Source: Astrothelium macrocarpum (lineage: Eukaryota > Ascomycota > Dothideomycetes > Trypetheliales > Trypetheliaceae). Taken from it: a stretch of 64,000 nt of DNA. The notes beneath the pieces are model-generated. The model had not been told where the DNA came from. It did not search any database and worked only from the letters and a program-made list of their open reading frames with translations. Positions 45,295 through 56,593 of the stretch are shown one piece after another (within the stretch, counting starts at the first letter, position 1; every line of letters begins with the position of its first letter). Made by a program: the position numbers and the translations under genes. Location: positions 1 through 64,000 of the forward strand of contig JAGEMR010000056.1 of assembly GCA_021030915.1 (NCBI GenBank), written 5' to 3'.

Positions 45295-46200
45295 CCGAAA
45301 AATGACTTGCTGAGGACAATTTGCTGGGAGGTTTCGGGCAATGTAATATAGAGGGATTCAAAGAAATCGTAGTGATTGAATGTGGCGATTTTTCTCTGGA
45401 AGGGGGGAATATTCAGGTTCTAAAATCCATGTTTGGCCATACACCAGTTGAGAAGAGGAACAATGACTTACCATCGTATGTTGTAGATACATTGGATGCC
45501 ATAGCTCCTCTAGTGCAGACGGCACGATGCTGCGTGCGCAAATACCAGGATTCAATGTGAGACCCTATAAGACGGCGTGTCGAACAAAGCATGAGCCTAT
45601 TGAGGTACTTCCATGAGCACTACCTCGCCATCAGTGACACTACTGTCTTGCTTCTTGTCGAAAAGCCTGACTGTGTAATACTACGGCACAGCTTTTGACC
45701 GCGCGGTAAGCAAGCATCTGGGATCGGAGCTAGCCGGCTGAACCTCGGCTAGTTCATCACACATCGATGTCCTGAATCGTTAACACCCACTCAGGTAAGT
45801 AAATTTTGAAGGATTTTACGATATCTACAAGATTATACAATCAGAGAAAGTTGATCGGTCGGTATGCCTTATATTTACGAAAAGTTGTGGCTGGGGAAAT
45901 GTCATTTAATACCAGGCTACCCACGGGACGCGCGCCCCTTGGTAGTGTACATGATCCAGAATAAGCCGTGCAGTCATTATCGCCACCTTACTCAGCATCT
46001 GCCATTAAGCGAGCGTGATTTTCACAGTCTGTTCGGATAAAACAATTCCTGGACTCTCGGAGCGGAGCCTTCTTCCGGGCATATGATGGGAAAGGGCCTA
46101 AATTGTAGGATTCTCTCCTGCCTGAAAAAGACCACCCTCGACGCTTCTCTAACCCTCAATCCGAGTATTTTCGATGACATATTTACGCAGGGGGGAACGG
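45295..46200. other. Intergenic region
   Basis: No supportable gene. Frames at 45321-45560 are probably noise in the upstream region of the MTA phosphorylase. The last 120 bp may hold unrecognisable upstream sequence of the broken transporter. Confidence 0.4.
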
Positions 46201-47126
46201 GGGCTTCCTATTGCCGTCATGGGATTTCTACCTTTAATCGGCCCCGTTGCTATGCCAATTATCGACGGTTTCCTCACACAAGCCGAAGGTTGGCGATGTG
46301 CGTTCTAGCTTGCTGCCATCTTTGGCGGGGTTTGCGAGCTGTTATTCCTCGTGCTCCTAAGGGAAACCTATGCTCCTCAGATTCTTGCCCAAAAGGCACA
46401 GAGGTTGCGAATGGAAACAGGACGACATGATCTGTGTCCCAAGTACGTTGCTGAGGATGCGGAGAAACCGGCTACCGTTCTCATCAATCCCTTCTCCGGC
46501 CAGTGCGGATGGTCATGCGCTCGCCCGATGTGTTGATGCTCGCCGTCTATATGTCTGTGGTGATGGGGTTTTTGTATATTGTCTTGACTACTATTGTTGA
46601 TGTACTTGAGGATGTGTACGGATTCAGACAAGGTAAAGCTGGCGCAGCATACTTGGGTCTTAGCAATGGTATGGTCGCGGCCGTACTCGTGTGTGTGACT
46701 ACACTAGACTGGCTCAGTAAGCAATTTCGACTTCGATGGGGGCATATGCGTCCTGAAGACCGATTGCCGCCGATGATAGTTGGAGGAACTTTAATTCCAA
46801 TCGGATTCTTTATTTGTGAATGGACAACACAGAATCATACATTCTGGGTCGTACGTATGAATGGCACCGCGACTATTGGCTTCGGCTTTTCCCGCACGTC
46901 AATACCTTTGCAGGCGTACTTCGTCGATGCATACCAAGTGCATTAGGCATCAGAATTAGCTGCGACCATCATCATGAGATGCCTATTTGCCACGGTAGTC
47001 CCACTCACTGGACCGCCACTCTACCAGCACTTTGGATATGCATGTGGCAACAGCATCTTAGGCTTCATAGCTTTAGTATCTGTGCCCATGCCGACCCTAT
47101 TCATGTATCATAGTGAGCGTATATGA
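46201..47126 (+). pseudogene. Truncated, disrupted MFS transporter (DHA1-like)
   Basis: Starts in the middle of the family (LPIAVMGFLPLIGPVAMPII, roughly helix 5); the first four helices are missing. An in-frame TAG at 46306-46308 replaces an expected Trp in GWRCAF-W-LAAIFGG. After LLRETYAPQILAQKAQRLR the frame shifts near 46490 and continues with VMRSPDVLMLAVYMSVVMGF, MRPEDRLPP and IGFGFSRTSIPLQAYFVDAY. It meets another TAG at 46944-46946 and ends with helix 11-12-like sequence (GNSILGFIALVSVPMPTLFM). One stop is a G-to-A change as RIP would make. Fungal relatives export drugs or toxins; this copy cannot work. Confidence 0.82.
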
Positions 47127-47387
47127 GCAAGATATGATTCCAAGGTTATAGAACAGAAGATTAGGTTAGACAAACCGTACTGGGCCCTTGATTGCTATAT
47201 TCACATAGAAAGTGACCTCTCTATACACACAACTGGCTTAGTGGCACTAGCGCACTGACTCAGCAAAATCACGCCCGGCTCAACCTCCGCTCAACTCCGC
47301 TCAACCCTATACAGCCACGGCTCATGCTCTGCTCAGTCGTGCTCAGCTGGCTCCACGCAAAAGTAGACATAACTGATACTCTGAAAA

Positions 47388-48433
47388 GTGGAAACCAAAA
47401 TCAAAGACTTCTCGGCAAGAATTATTGTGACGGTTGCAATCCTTGAAGCGCACAGTGATCTGGACATTCTTCGTATTCGCCTTGGCAAGGCTCTCTATGA
47501 ACTTCACGAGGACTACATGGGGAGCTTCTTTAGTTTCAAAGATTCTCGAGATACGACGTCTCTCCTCGGCATCGAACGTGCTTTTAATAAGATGGGAGAA
47601 GTGGCCTTAAGTCGACGGCGGCACACCAGAAGCCTCTTATTCTGATCATTAGAGGACTGCATGTGTTGCATCATGATGCTGAGGGTCAAGGATTGTTGGA
47701 ATCAATACAATAATGTGCTGAAGTTTGGACTGCAGACTGTTTAGTAACAATCATATTCAATCGCAATGATTATTAGATTACAGCACGACTTGTAGCCCAG
47801 GCCAGCTGTACGCGAATAATAGCAATACGAAATATTGCTCGAGTCTCTACTACCATGACATTAAAGAACTTTCGACCAAAACTGTTTAATGACTATGCTT
47901 CTGAAGATGCTTTGAATGACGTTCATTCGAAAAGTGACGGCAGATTTTGCTTTCTTGCTCATGCGGCAACAGCTTCTAATATGACGAAAACATGTGACGC
48001 TATGTTTTTATAAGAAAAGCGCTAGCTCTTTAATCAAACCTGAATTTTGGGTCAGACTGTAGATGGCGATGTTGAAGATCAGCGGAAATGCTGTGGCGCT
48101 GCTATGGTCTTGATCAAGGCATGGGTCGACAAAGAGCAGCGTATGGACAGGCAGGGCATTCTTGACGGTAGATTGCCGCAAATCAGCCTTCACGAGTCGA
48201 GGCAGATCATGACAAGGGCAGATTTTGCTGAGCTCCATGATCACATCAATATGTTCTCCATCGACTCTGGATCGATGGTACAGGCGGAATCCGTGGCCAT
48301 GCAGGCGGCATTTCGTGGTATTTGCCGAGACGATATGTTTCATACCCATCTTCAAGCAACTTTAGAGAGACTTGATGATAGCGAGAATACTAGACGGAAA
48401 GAGGGAAGTGGCAATGAAATACGCATAACATAA
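47388..48433 (+). pseudogene. Orphan coding-like fragments of unknown family
   Basis: Two open segments (47388-47645 and 48047-48433) show protein-like composition (IVTVAILEAHSDLDILRIRL and VLIKAWVDKEQRMDRQGILD) but neither has a proper start and I recognise no family. They may be pieces of one decayed gene. This is a weak call. Confidence 0.28.
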
Positions 48434-48440
48434 ACATGTA

Positions 48441-50318
48441 CTATGCTCTGTGAACTCCCTCTATACCACTTACAACAATGTTTGCTATTGTACATATGAG
48501 CCAGATTCCTGTCAGGATGAAGCCAGCTGTTCGATCGAATCTCCATGCATTCCAAAATGCATACGCAAGAATCGCAATCAGAATCGCAAGTAGAGAGGCA
48601 GCACTGATGAAGAGGCCCCGAGAAACATCAAAAGAGTATTGAAGCACAGATGGTTTCGCACCTCTTGCGCGGCTTTTCAGGATTTGAATCAATGCACCAC
48701 CTCCAATACCAGTTAGCAGGTTCATCATTGGCCCGCCAAAACACGCACTGACTGCCAGCCTTGGAGAGCCTCGTCGCGCAACTGCAATGTTAGCAAAGAT
48801 GTCATTACTCGAACTGCCTACCGCAAACAGCGTTGCACCGAGGATGGAGTCAGGAATTCCAGAGATACAGCCGAGAATTGCGATGATGTCCACAACTGAC
48901 TCAGCAATGAGGTAAATCCACATCGCAGACACAGCAAAAGCATAAGTTGACACAGAAACCCTGCACATGTCTCTTACGCGATCATTGGCATGGTGTTGAG
49001 CCACAGCAACCAGACCGATCAAAATCGCTGATGTACAGAAACAAATTAAACAGATTGACCATCCTTCTGAGACTGTCAGCTTTTCAGAAGATATTTGCCG
49101 AAACATAGCATATGCAAGTAGTTGTGGACCAAATATAAGTTGACACCACACGACCCAGGTTCTTGAAGCATACCCTACGCGATCCTCGTGAAGTCTAGAT
49201 TCCAAATGCGGTGAAGTCTGTGAGTAATGACCAGATGCGTTGCTTGTCCGAGTTGCTGGACTACTGCTCAAAGCTCGCTGTGGAGTCGCTACCGAAGATT
49301 TGCTTGGTATTGTGAGAGCGACCAGTAGCATAAGTGGCATACTAGCAACAGTAAGGATCTTTTCCCATCCGCTTTGTCCACGCCATGTACGCAAAGCAGG
49401 TAAGGCTTTCCCAAGACTCTGGTAAATGAGCTTTGACGTGCTTTGGATACATCGCGAGGATGACGCGTATGAACTTGGACTGGCTCTTGGCTCTGAATTG
49501 TGTGATTGATCCGCGTCCACTTCGCACGCTGCAGTTGTATTATTTGCAATAGCATGCCCTACGGTGTTGCCATGTGCCAATTCATTATTCGTGAAGCTAT
49601 TGCGCAGACACGGGACAGTTGCTGTTTCGTGATCCAGACTAGACCCTGCAGATGCTAGGAGGCTAGACCTTTCACTTGGCTGGTCTTGAAGGTCATTTGA
49701 ACCGTTTTCCAGCCCGTTTTCACGTGCGACGAGCGATGGATTCGTTGGTACCGTTGAGCGCAACAAAGAATACCATATAAAGATTAGGTAGACCCCGATG
49801 ATTATGAGACATTCGACTATCGTCAGCTTTCCGTCAGAAAGGACTACGACGAGGATTACAGCCGCAGAGATGAACCATAGCAGCTCGCCAACGAATGAAT
49901 TCGGTTCAACGTAAAAGGGATGCGCAACAGCGACCAATCCAAAGACGACACTCGTGATGAAGACAGCAGCCCCAAATAGTTCATTGATAGCGAGGCTACC
50001 TTGCCCAATATTCATGGCAGCCACGGTAGAGAAAAGATCGGAGCTCCCGTTCCCAAACGCAAAAATTGTCAATCCAGCCAAGCTTTCGTCGATGTTAAGC
50101 GTGAAAACAATAATCTCCAGATGAACAGAGAGGAAATCTTTCGCGGTTGCCGCCATCGAAGCAAAGAGGAGCATTAGCCACAAGAGCATACAGAAAACAA
50201 TATATGGACGTGACTGCGGATCTCCACGTTGGTAGATCTGACCATATGGGACCAGTCCGTGGTCGGCCAAGTCTGGGCAACATTCGCTCTTGGCCAGGAC
50301 TGATATTGCTTTCGACAA
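48441..50318 (-). CDS. Ecm27/NCX-type sodium(potassium)/calcium exchanger, 5' end incomplete
   Basis: 625 codons are open. Two exchanger repeats are present: an N-terminal block with the alpha-1 motif (SLAGLTIFAFGNGSSDLFST) and a C-terminal block with the alpha-2 motif (LGATLFAVGSSSNDIFANIA and GGPMMNLLTGIGGGALI). They are separated by a long Ser-rich cytosolic loop of about 200 residues. About eleven hydrophobic helices are visible. This is the architecture of fungal Ecm27/Ycx-type cation/Ca2+ exchangers of internal membranes. The open frame begins at a TTG and continues upstream (RWNSILSKAIS) toward an acceptor-like CCTTCAG near 50335, so one or more 5' exons with the start codon and signal region are missing from this call. 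The Cys-containing ECCPDL segment fits the lumenal N-terminal region of the family. Confidence 0.88.
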   Translation of the reverse strand: MSKAISVLAKSECCPDLADHGLVPYGQIYQRGDPQSRPYIVFCMLLWLMLLFASMAATAKDFLSVHLEIIVFTLNIDESLAGLTIFAFGNGSSDLFSTVAAMNIGQGSLAINELFGAAVFITSVVFGLVAVAHPFYVEPNSFVGELLWFISAAVILVVVLSDGKLTIVECLIIIGVYLIFIWYSLLRSTVPTNPSLVARENGLENGSNDLQDQPSERSSLLASAGSSLDHETATVPCLRNSFTNNELAHGNTVGHAIANNTTAACEVDADQSHNSEPRASPSSYASSSRCIQSTSKLIYQSLGKALPALRTWRGQSGWEKILTVASMPLMLLVALTIPSKSSVATPQRALSSSPATRTSNASGHYSQTSPHLESRLHEDRVGYASRTWVVWCQLIFGPQLLAYAMFRQISSEKLTVSEGWSICLICFCTSAILIGLVAVAQHHANDRVRDMCRVSVSTYAFAVSAMWIYLIAESVVDIIAILGCISGIPDSILGATLFAVGSSSNDIFANIAVARRGSPRLAVSACFGGPMMNLLTGIGGGALIQILKSRARGAKPSVLQYSFDVSRGLFISAASLLAILIAILAYAFWNAWRFDRTAGFILTGIWLICTIANIVVSGIEGVHRA

Positions 50319-50719
50319 GATCGAATTCCACCTGCTGAAGGATTAGTGTCGCTTGTTGCTAATTATTGGAAACCATTACTCCATTTTGCCTGCAAGTGTG
50401 CCATTATTTTGACGGTCTAGCCATGGAACGTGCTCTAATAATGCAGATTAATAGAAGCAACGAGCACAAGATCGGACTAGGTATTCTTGTTTGGCGTTAT
50501 CGTCCATCGTTAGAAGGGCTAGGAATTGCTGCTTGAGGCGCAATATGAACGCAATTTGCCATATGGTCGGTGGTTTGAGAGATGTGATGCAGGTCGGCGG
50601 GACAGCGGGGCTGTGCACAACGTGGCGCCGCCGATGAAATCTAGCTCTGTTAACCCTCTGCCTCGTTTGCACTTACCGACCTGCCATTTAAAACAATTTC
50701 TTCTCAGACCATCACACTA
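50319..50719. other. Region between the exchanger and the CadD-like gene
   Basis: Both neighbours read to the left. It should hold the unidentified 5' exon(s) and promoter of the exchanger and the 3' UTR of the CadD-like gene. I could not fix the exon: the ATG codons present do not splice cleanly in phase. Confidence 0.4.
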
Positions 50720-51703
50720 TCATCTAGGATTCATCTGCTTGGAATATTCGCCCTCTCTTTCATCTTCCTTATCTGCTTTCCCATCTTCTTGGTCTTCATT
50801 TTTAGGGTCTTCGTCTACCCTTGTAGAAGCTTGTCTCGCGCCTTCGAAAGCCTGATCGACAGCTTTGATTGGATCGCATGATTCTTCAATCTGCATCACT
50901 GTAGAATCACCCTCTCTGGCTCCTTCTGCGGCTCTGCTACCAAGCTCCACATTGCTCTCTTGTTGAACAGCTCTCTTTCGCATTTTTGACCACAACATCA
51001 AGCCGATACAACCCAAAAGTATTATCGCTGTGATACACCCCATAATGACTTTGCCTGGATTTGCGTAGAAGGAGTTGTTGATACGTTGGATGGACCACGG
51101 ATAGCAGGACGAGTTGACAATGATGTACACACCGAGACCTATGTAGAGAAAGGGAACGACTTTTTCCGCGTATTTCTGAGCCACACGTAGAATATGCTTT
51201 TGTTTCATCACTAGCCATGCAACAAAACACCATACGCCAAGTAGAATGTAATATACCACTACATAGATGGCTATATCTGCTCCCTTGACTTGCGAGAACA
51301 GAGGTATGTATGTGCCAATATTGTCTCCTCCATTCATGACCGTTATGCTTGAGACCGTGAGTACGGTCCTCCAAAGGGAACGATAGGAGCTGCCGGCAAT
51401 CTGTTGCTCTTCTTCACTGCTCGAAAAAATGAGATTGAGCAACTTCCAGATTCCTAACAGAATGGGAAGGAGACCGAGGAATCCGATGGGCTCAGAGGGG
51501 AGGACGACTGCTACACCAAAGCCGATCATACTGACGATAATTATAGCCGTAAACCCAATGTATTGACCCAAAGTGATCCTTAGAGGGGTGATATTTTCGC
51601 TCGTAGACGCCTCCGCAAAAAAGGTGACCAAGACGAACATGTCGTCGATATTGGTGATGGCGAACGTACTGCATGCTGTCGCGATGTCTTTTCCAAATCG
51701 CAT
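50720..51703 (-). CDS. Cadmium resistance transporter (CadD-like) family membrane protein
   Basis: Single exon, 327 aa. About six transmembrane helices with the signature pair of this family: TFAITNIDDMFVLVTFF in helix 1 and VMNGGDNIGTYIPLF in the second half. Each contains the Asp-rich N(I/G)DDx/GGDN element seen in CadD/LysE-superfamily transporters. In bacteria CadD confers cadmium resistance; fungal homologues are uncharacterised, so substrate is unknown. The C-terminal 90 residues are charged and cytosolic (EDPKNEDQEDGKADKEDERE). The start ATG at 51703 places helix 1 at residue 8. Confidence 0.88.
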   Translation of the reverse strand: MRFGKDIATACSTFAITNIDDMFVLVTFFAEASTSENITPLRITLGQYIGFTAIIIVSMIGFGVAVVLPSEPIGFLGLLPILLGIWKLLNLIFSSSEEEQQIAGSSYRSLWRTVLTVSSITVMNGGDNIGTYIPLFSQVKGADIAIYVVVYYILLGVWCFVAWLVMKQKHILRVAQKYAEKVVPFLYIGLGVYIIVNSSCYPWSIQRINNSFYANPGKVIMGCITAIILLGCIGLMLWSKMRKRAVQQESNVELGSRAAEGAREGDSTVMQIEESCDPIKAVDQAFEGARQASTRVDEDPKNEDQEDGKADKEDEREGEYSKQMNPR

Positions 51704-52022
51704 AATGTGGATATCGAAGTAAATCCAGCTTGTAAGCAGGTGAATGTAAGGGTAAATGTGGTGGAATGAAGTAGTCTATAGCTATTCGTACTCCGACAAG
51801 GCTTGCTCCGCCAAGACTGAGAGATCCGTGCTCTGCTTCTTAGCGTGGTTTTTGTTTCATCAAACTTGACGGAAAGTGTCTAGGGTAACATGAAGCGGAA
51901 CCAACGTTACAAGGTTCAGGCTGACGACGAAAAGTGCATCTACTGTAACACAATGACATGGAGATAAAATCTCCACTGATTTGTAGTTATCCATGTCTAA
52001 ATATGCATCGCTCTCGGATTTG
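51704..52022. other. Intergenic region, no gene
   Basis: 319 bp between two minus-strand genes; promoter of the CadD-like gene expected. Nothing else visible. Confidence 0.4.
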
Positions 52023-53691
52023 TTAGAGCTGTTCTAGTGTGTGGTCTGTTTCGATGTCTTTATCCAAAGAGTATGTCCCCGTTATTGTAAAACTCAGCAA
52101 CGTCGCCCCGCCACTAATGCCTGATAAAACTTGATACAGAAACCTAAATGCTCTGGAGTACTCATGCACGATTGATATTCTAAATGCCGAGGCGGCCGGC
52201 ATGGCTAATAACGTTGACACGTACGCTTCCGCATCATTTGCAATCCATGTTGGTAGTTGCGCATCTCCGAGATACCTTTTTAATTGGATCTGAAAAACGG
52301 TACCACCGATGGCAACACCGAGACACACTCCGAGCCCACGCATAAAGGCGAACAACGCTGTCGCGCATGCAATGTCCTGCACTGAGGCGATAGCCTGGAC
52401 GGAAAAGTTATGTGCACTTAACAATAGGCCTTGACCAAGTCCAAGCACCAAGAAAATGAAGATGATAGATACTGTCGGGGTATTTTCATCAAGAAGAATA
52501 AGCAATCCGAATCCTAAAGTGTTGACGATCCATCCTATCCAGACAGCCCACCGCCAGGTTCCCAAGCGGGAGACAGCCACACCCACTAGAGCACTTGCTG
52601 GCGTTACGCTGCATGTAATTGGGAGTAGAGAAAGACCGGTGTTGACAGGAGCACGCGCCCTCACAACGAGAAAATAGAAAGCGAGATAATAAAAGGCAGC
52701 GTATAAGGTCAGTCCTTGGAGGATAGTACAGAGATAGGCGGTCATGAGTACCCGGCTTTGCAACATGCTTTTTCGCATAAAGGGTGACGCAGCGAACCCA
52801 ACCTCCCAAAGTCCTGTTATGACTATCCCTGCGATGCCGAGGCATAATGGCAGAAGTGTCTGATAGCTTTTCCATGAATACGTATGACCAGCCCAAGTAA
52901 TGCCGACGAGGAAGCTGGTCGTGCTGGCAACGAAGAGTATCGATCCAACCCAATCGATCCGTATAAGGGCATTGTTCATAGAGGATTCGCGTTTGTCGAG
53001 TTTCACAATCCAAGGGATCATCAAGAGACCGATTCCGCAGAATGGAAAATTCACATAAAAGATCCAACGCCAGGTTGTGTACTGGACAATGGCTCCACCG
53101 ATGAGCGGACCAATGATCGTACCGATTGCCCATGCCATTTGGGAGATACCCGTATACTTTGGACGCTGTCTTAATGGTATGATATCAGTCAGAATCACGA
53201 GATTCAATGTGATGATCCCGCCTCCACCAATGCCTTGCAGAGCTCGTCCACTCAGCAGAACTGGAAAATTGTTTGCGAGGCAATTGATCAAATTACCAAC
53301 GGCGAAGAGTACCACTGATAAAAGCAGCATCTCGCGGCGTCCAAACACGTCCGATAATGCGCCAATAATGGGCTGGAAGATTGCGCTTGTGAGCAGGTAA
53401 GATGTCCCAGCCCAAAAGGTTTCACTTGCAGTGCCATGGAGTGCCTCCGCTATTGTCTGTATTGAATCAGCATCTTTTTTCAGGAAAATTGCATGTCTCA
53501 TCAGGCCAACAAACAGGTAAAGCAGGAACCAAAATACTCGCGTCGATTGCTACGACTAGGGACACAATTGACAAAGATATCAAGACCATCTTGATCTGCG
53601 TGTTTGCTCGCCATTTTGTCTCTGACCCCTCAGAAGAATGCAGCGATGATGGGGGTCCTGTAGGCCGACTTGCTACATCTTTTAAAGCCAT
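52023..53691 (-). CDS. MFS multidrug transporter, DHA2 (14-helix) type
   Basis: Exons 53691-53515 and 53456-52023, 58-bp intron (GTTTGT...TACAG) in phase 0, 536 aa. The splice restores the family's PALPTIAEALHGTASETFWAG. Motif A GALSDVFGRREMLL lies after helix 2, motif B/C region LLSGRALQGIGGGGI in helix 4 and GPLIGGAIVQYTTWRWIFYV in helices 5-6. About 14 hydrophobic segments follow. This matches proton-driven drug/toxin exporters of the DHA2 family in the plasma membrane. The start at 53691 is preferred because sequence upstream is 5'-UTR-like. No metabolite cluster is adjacent, and it is 25 kb from the peptide cluster. Confidence 0.92.
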
Positions 53692-55022
53692 TGTCGTGTA
53701 GAAAAAAAGAAGAAGAATGCAAATGTTAACCATGTGAGGCCATCTCAAATATATGTTTTCCGACAAACATACATACAAGGGATACGCCGTTTAGAGCCTT
53801 CGCCACGACGCCACTAGCCAACTTCAGTTCCAGGTTTCGGGGTTTCCAGATGTTGGGTTGTCCGCAGTGTTCCATTTTTTAATTTGACAGTTAAGAGAAA
53901 TGTTGATGCAGCAACAAACTTTGGAGAGGAATAAGAGGAATATTTTGGCGAAGCGGGGGGGGGCAAAAATAATAAAGTTCAGTTGGCGCCTTTCAGCTCT
54001 ATGCTGTGTGGACTAGACTGACAAGGATCGGTGATTTTGGTTTCTGAGTAAGCTTGAGATTTGTCGGAGAGACCGAAAGACGTAGTCGACTCTTGGAGCA
54101 AATGCTGAGTCCAGATTGAGTCCACGTATACATACCGATTACATTAGAGGCGAGCTGCAAAAGCGAGAGTGGATAAATTTTGCCGCTATTGTACTTCCAA
54201 ATGACCCGACCTTTCTATTATGATTGGTATCATGACAGTGCCGAAGACCAAAACTCGGGATTCTAAGAATGGCCCGAGTCTTTATCTTCACCGATTTCCT
54301 GGTTGAAGGAGCTCGTCAGCGTGGCGAACCGGAAACACCGCTTGCGTAACAAGACAATCTCCTCTTGGATGAGGGACTTACAATTCCCAAGGCCTTCATG
54401 TTCACAGAGGCAAGGAAGCTTCTCAGCGACGCGAGTTATAACGAGACTCGATTTCCTTATCCGACCGCGGCCTGTGAAAGTCTTTTTGTCCCTCATCCAA
54501 CATTCTCTCTCAACTTGACATCGGAGACACATCTTCATCTCGTCTACGTTCTTGATTGGGCGCGAAAAATACCCAATCTGATCTTTTGGGGTCCCATACA
54601 TTGAAGATCGCGTAACCGTTCAGGAGAGAAAGATTGCAAAGCTTCAAACTTCACTGGCATGAAGACATTGTCGAAATGCTGCCGGAGTCAATGCAGATCC
54701 ATGGAGTCAACCTTAATATGAAGGCCAGTGCCAAGTTTCAAGCAACACGTGTCTCTGCGTTGTCGCTACTGTATCTGTCTTGGTTGAGCCTTTGGCTTCC
54801 TTGTAAGTGGCGTCCGCACACTTGTCGGACTTATTAAAAATTTGAACATGTCACATTGTGCACAATTGGAAAGAAAAGTAGAAACATAGAAGAATGAGAA
54901 TCAAGATCAAGTTAGGCACTAAATTCGATAAGGCAAGTCTATGTAAGAAGAAATTGAAAAAATAAAAGTAGTCTATTGCACAAAGTCCGCTGTTTCTAAA
55001 CCCTTGGGGAAAAAATAAGTCA
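53692..55022. other. Intergenic region with a possible gene fragment
   Basis: No firm gene. On the plus strand 54274-54604, two segments (RVFIFTDFLVEGARQRGEPE and, past one stop, GLTIPKAFMFTEARKLLSDA) read like a decayed coding sequence ending at 54604, but the family is unknown. A run of nine G occurs near 53956-53966. Confidence 0.35.
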
Positions 55023-56593
55023 TCATGAAGACTGGTTTGGATAGCCATTAGAGAAGATGGAGAGGCGGTTATTCCCGCCACAGATTTCCGCAGAATTTCC
55101 GGGACAAGTATATTGACAGGAGCTATCCACAACCAGAACGGCCGATTGACTGTTGAGGCTGTTTCCGCAATAGCATTGCGTCATGTTCTGCAGACCCGCG
55201 ATTGTGTAGCCTGACCCCACGCAGCCGGATGTACAAAGCTCAATGGAGTTTGAACTGTTGTCGTAAAGCTGTGTGGGCAATGACAGCGGTGTCTCCGGGT
55301 ACTCATTTGACCAACAACCCTGATAGGTCAGGTTGCCCGCATATGTGTTATTGTTTATCGCCAGCTGGCTTCCAACCAGAGCAGGATTTGGATAGGGATC
55401 GTCTCCAGCTTGTTCGCGTGGATAGCCGAAATCGTACGACCGGTTCCCGTTACCGTAGAAGTTGTCGGTGAATAGGCGAGCAATTCCTGCATCAGATCCG
55501 AACATCTGACCATTGTCGTGTTCAGCTTCAACAAGATCTACGGTATCACAGTTGCGCCCACTTGGATCTTCACAGCTTGGTGCAAAATCTTGGATGTAGA
55601 AAAAGAATCGTTCGTTACGCTCTTGACCTGTGCTATACGGGGCGCAGGAATGAGATTCATCGCCATGGTCCAGCAAAGCACGACCGTATGCGATTTGCTT
55701 GCTTTGGAAGTTTGACAGCAGAGCGTCCCGGCCTTGTGCAACCAACTCCATGCCGTACGTCATCGGGTATTCGACAAAGTTTGTATAGCCATAATTGTAA
55801 TCATCATAAGTCGAGCAGTTTGCCGTTGATAGAGGACGATCGTCGCTGATCCAGACAAAGCTGTTGGGATTTCCGATCCAATATGTCACCGGCGAATTGG
55901 TCTGGAGTCCAGCATTGCTAAGTACAGCATAACGTTGTGCCATTTGGCCACCCAACGAATGGCCAACAATCACAATCTGCTTCATATTGGGAAAAAGTGT
56001 GGTGTTGTCGAAATATTGAACAAGGGTATCTAAGACATAGAATGATGAAATGCCCGTACTGGAAGTCGGGTACACGTTATTCGTACCGGCCGACCATTTT
56101 GTGCCTGGCCAAACAAGTGCACTTGTGTTTGACTGACCATTGCTTTCTGGGTATGCATAGCCTATATCCGATTCGTCTGGAAAATAAGGAGCTATTACAG
56201 CAACCGAATCCTGGTTGATATTCGGATCTGTAACTTGTTCAAGGGCATTGAGTGTCTGGAAGTTTCGTCAGTGAAATGGGTCCGACATTTGAGCTGGAAG
56301 GGACACCATACATCGTTCATGTAATCCCATGGGTCCCCGAGCAAACCGTGGATGGTGATGAGCGCCCTCTGAATATTAGTGTTGACAATGGGCGATCCAT
56401 TGCTCCCGAGCGAGTAGTAATTAATTAACGTCAGATTATTGTCTAAGCCAGTCTGATCGGGAATGCGAAAGAATGCCACCTCTGCGCGCGGAATAGTTGG
56501 TAAATAGCCGCTGATGACTTCTCCAGCGTATTGCTGCGCAGTCGTAAAGAGTAAAATGTGTGAAGAGAACCAAAGAATGGGGAGAAGCCGCAT
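55023..56593 (-). CDS. Secreted alpha/beta hydrolase (lipase-like) with C-terminal WSC domain
   Basis: Exons 56593-56312 and 56255-55023, 56-bp intron in phase 0, 504 aa. The start at 56593 gives a signal peptide (MRLLPILWFSSHILLFTTA); an upstream ATG (56641) would add 16 residues. The hydrolase domain has ALITIHGLLGDPWDYMND and nucleophile elbow VGHSLGGQ (Ser194), with later Asp/His candidates (EAEHDNGQMFG). The last 100 residues are a WSC domain: TYQGCWSNE, CTSGCVGSGYTIAGLQ, QCYCGNSL and CPGNSAEICGGNNRLSIF, with eight spaced cysteines. WSC domains bind polysaccharide, so this is probably a wall- or substrate-anchored esterase. Many N-glycosylation sites (NXS/T) support secretion. Natural substrate unknown. 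Confidence 0.9.

Noticed and set aside
54263..54604. Possible small gene on either strand
   Set aside because: The plus strand looks slightly coding but has a stop and no family; kept only as a note in the intergenic entry.
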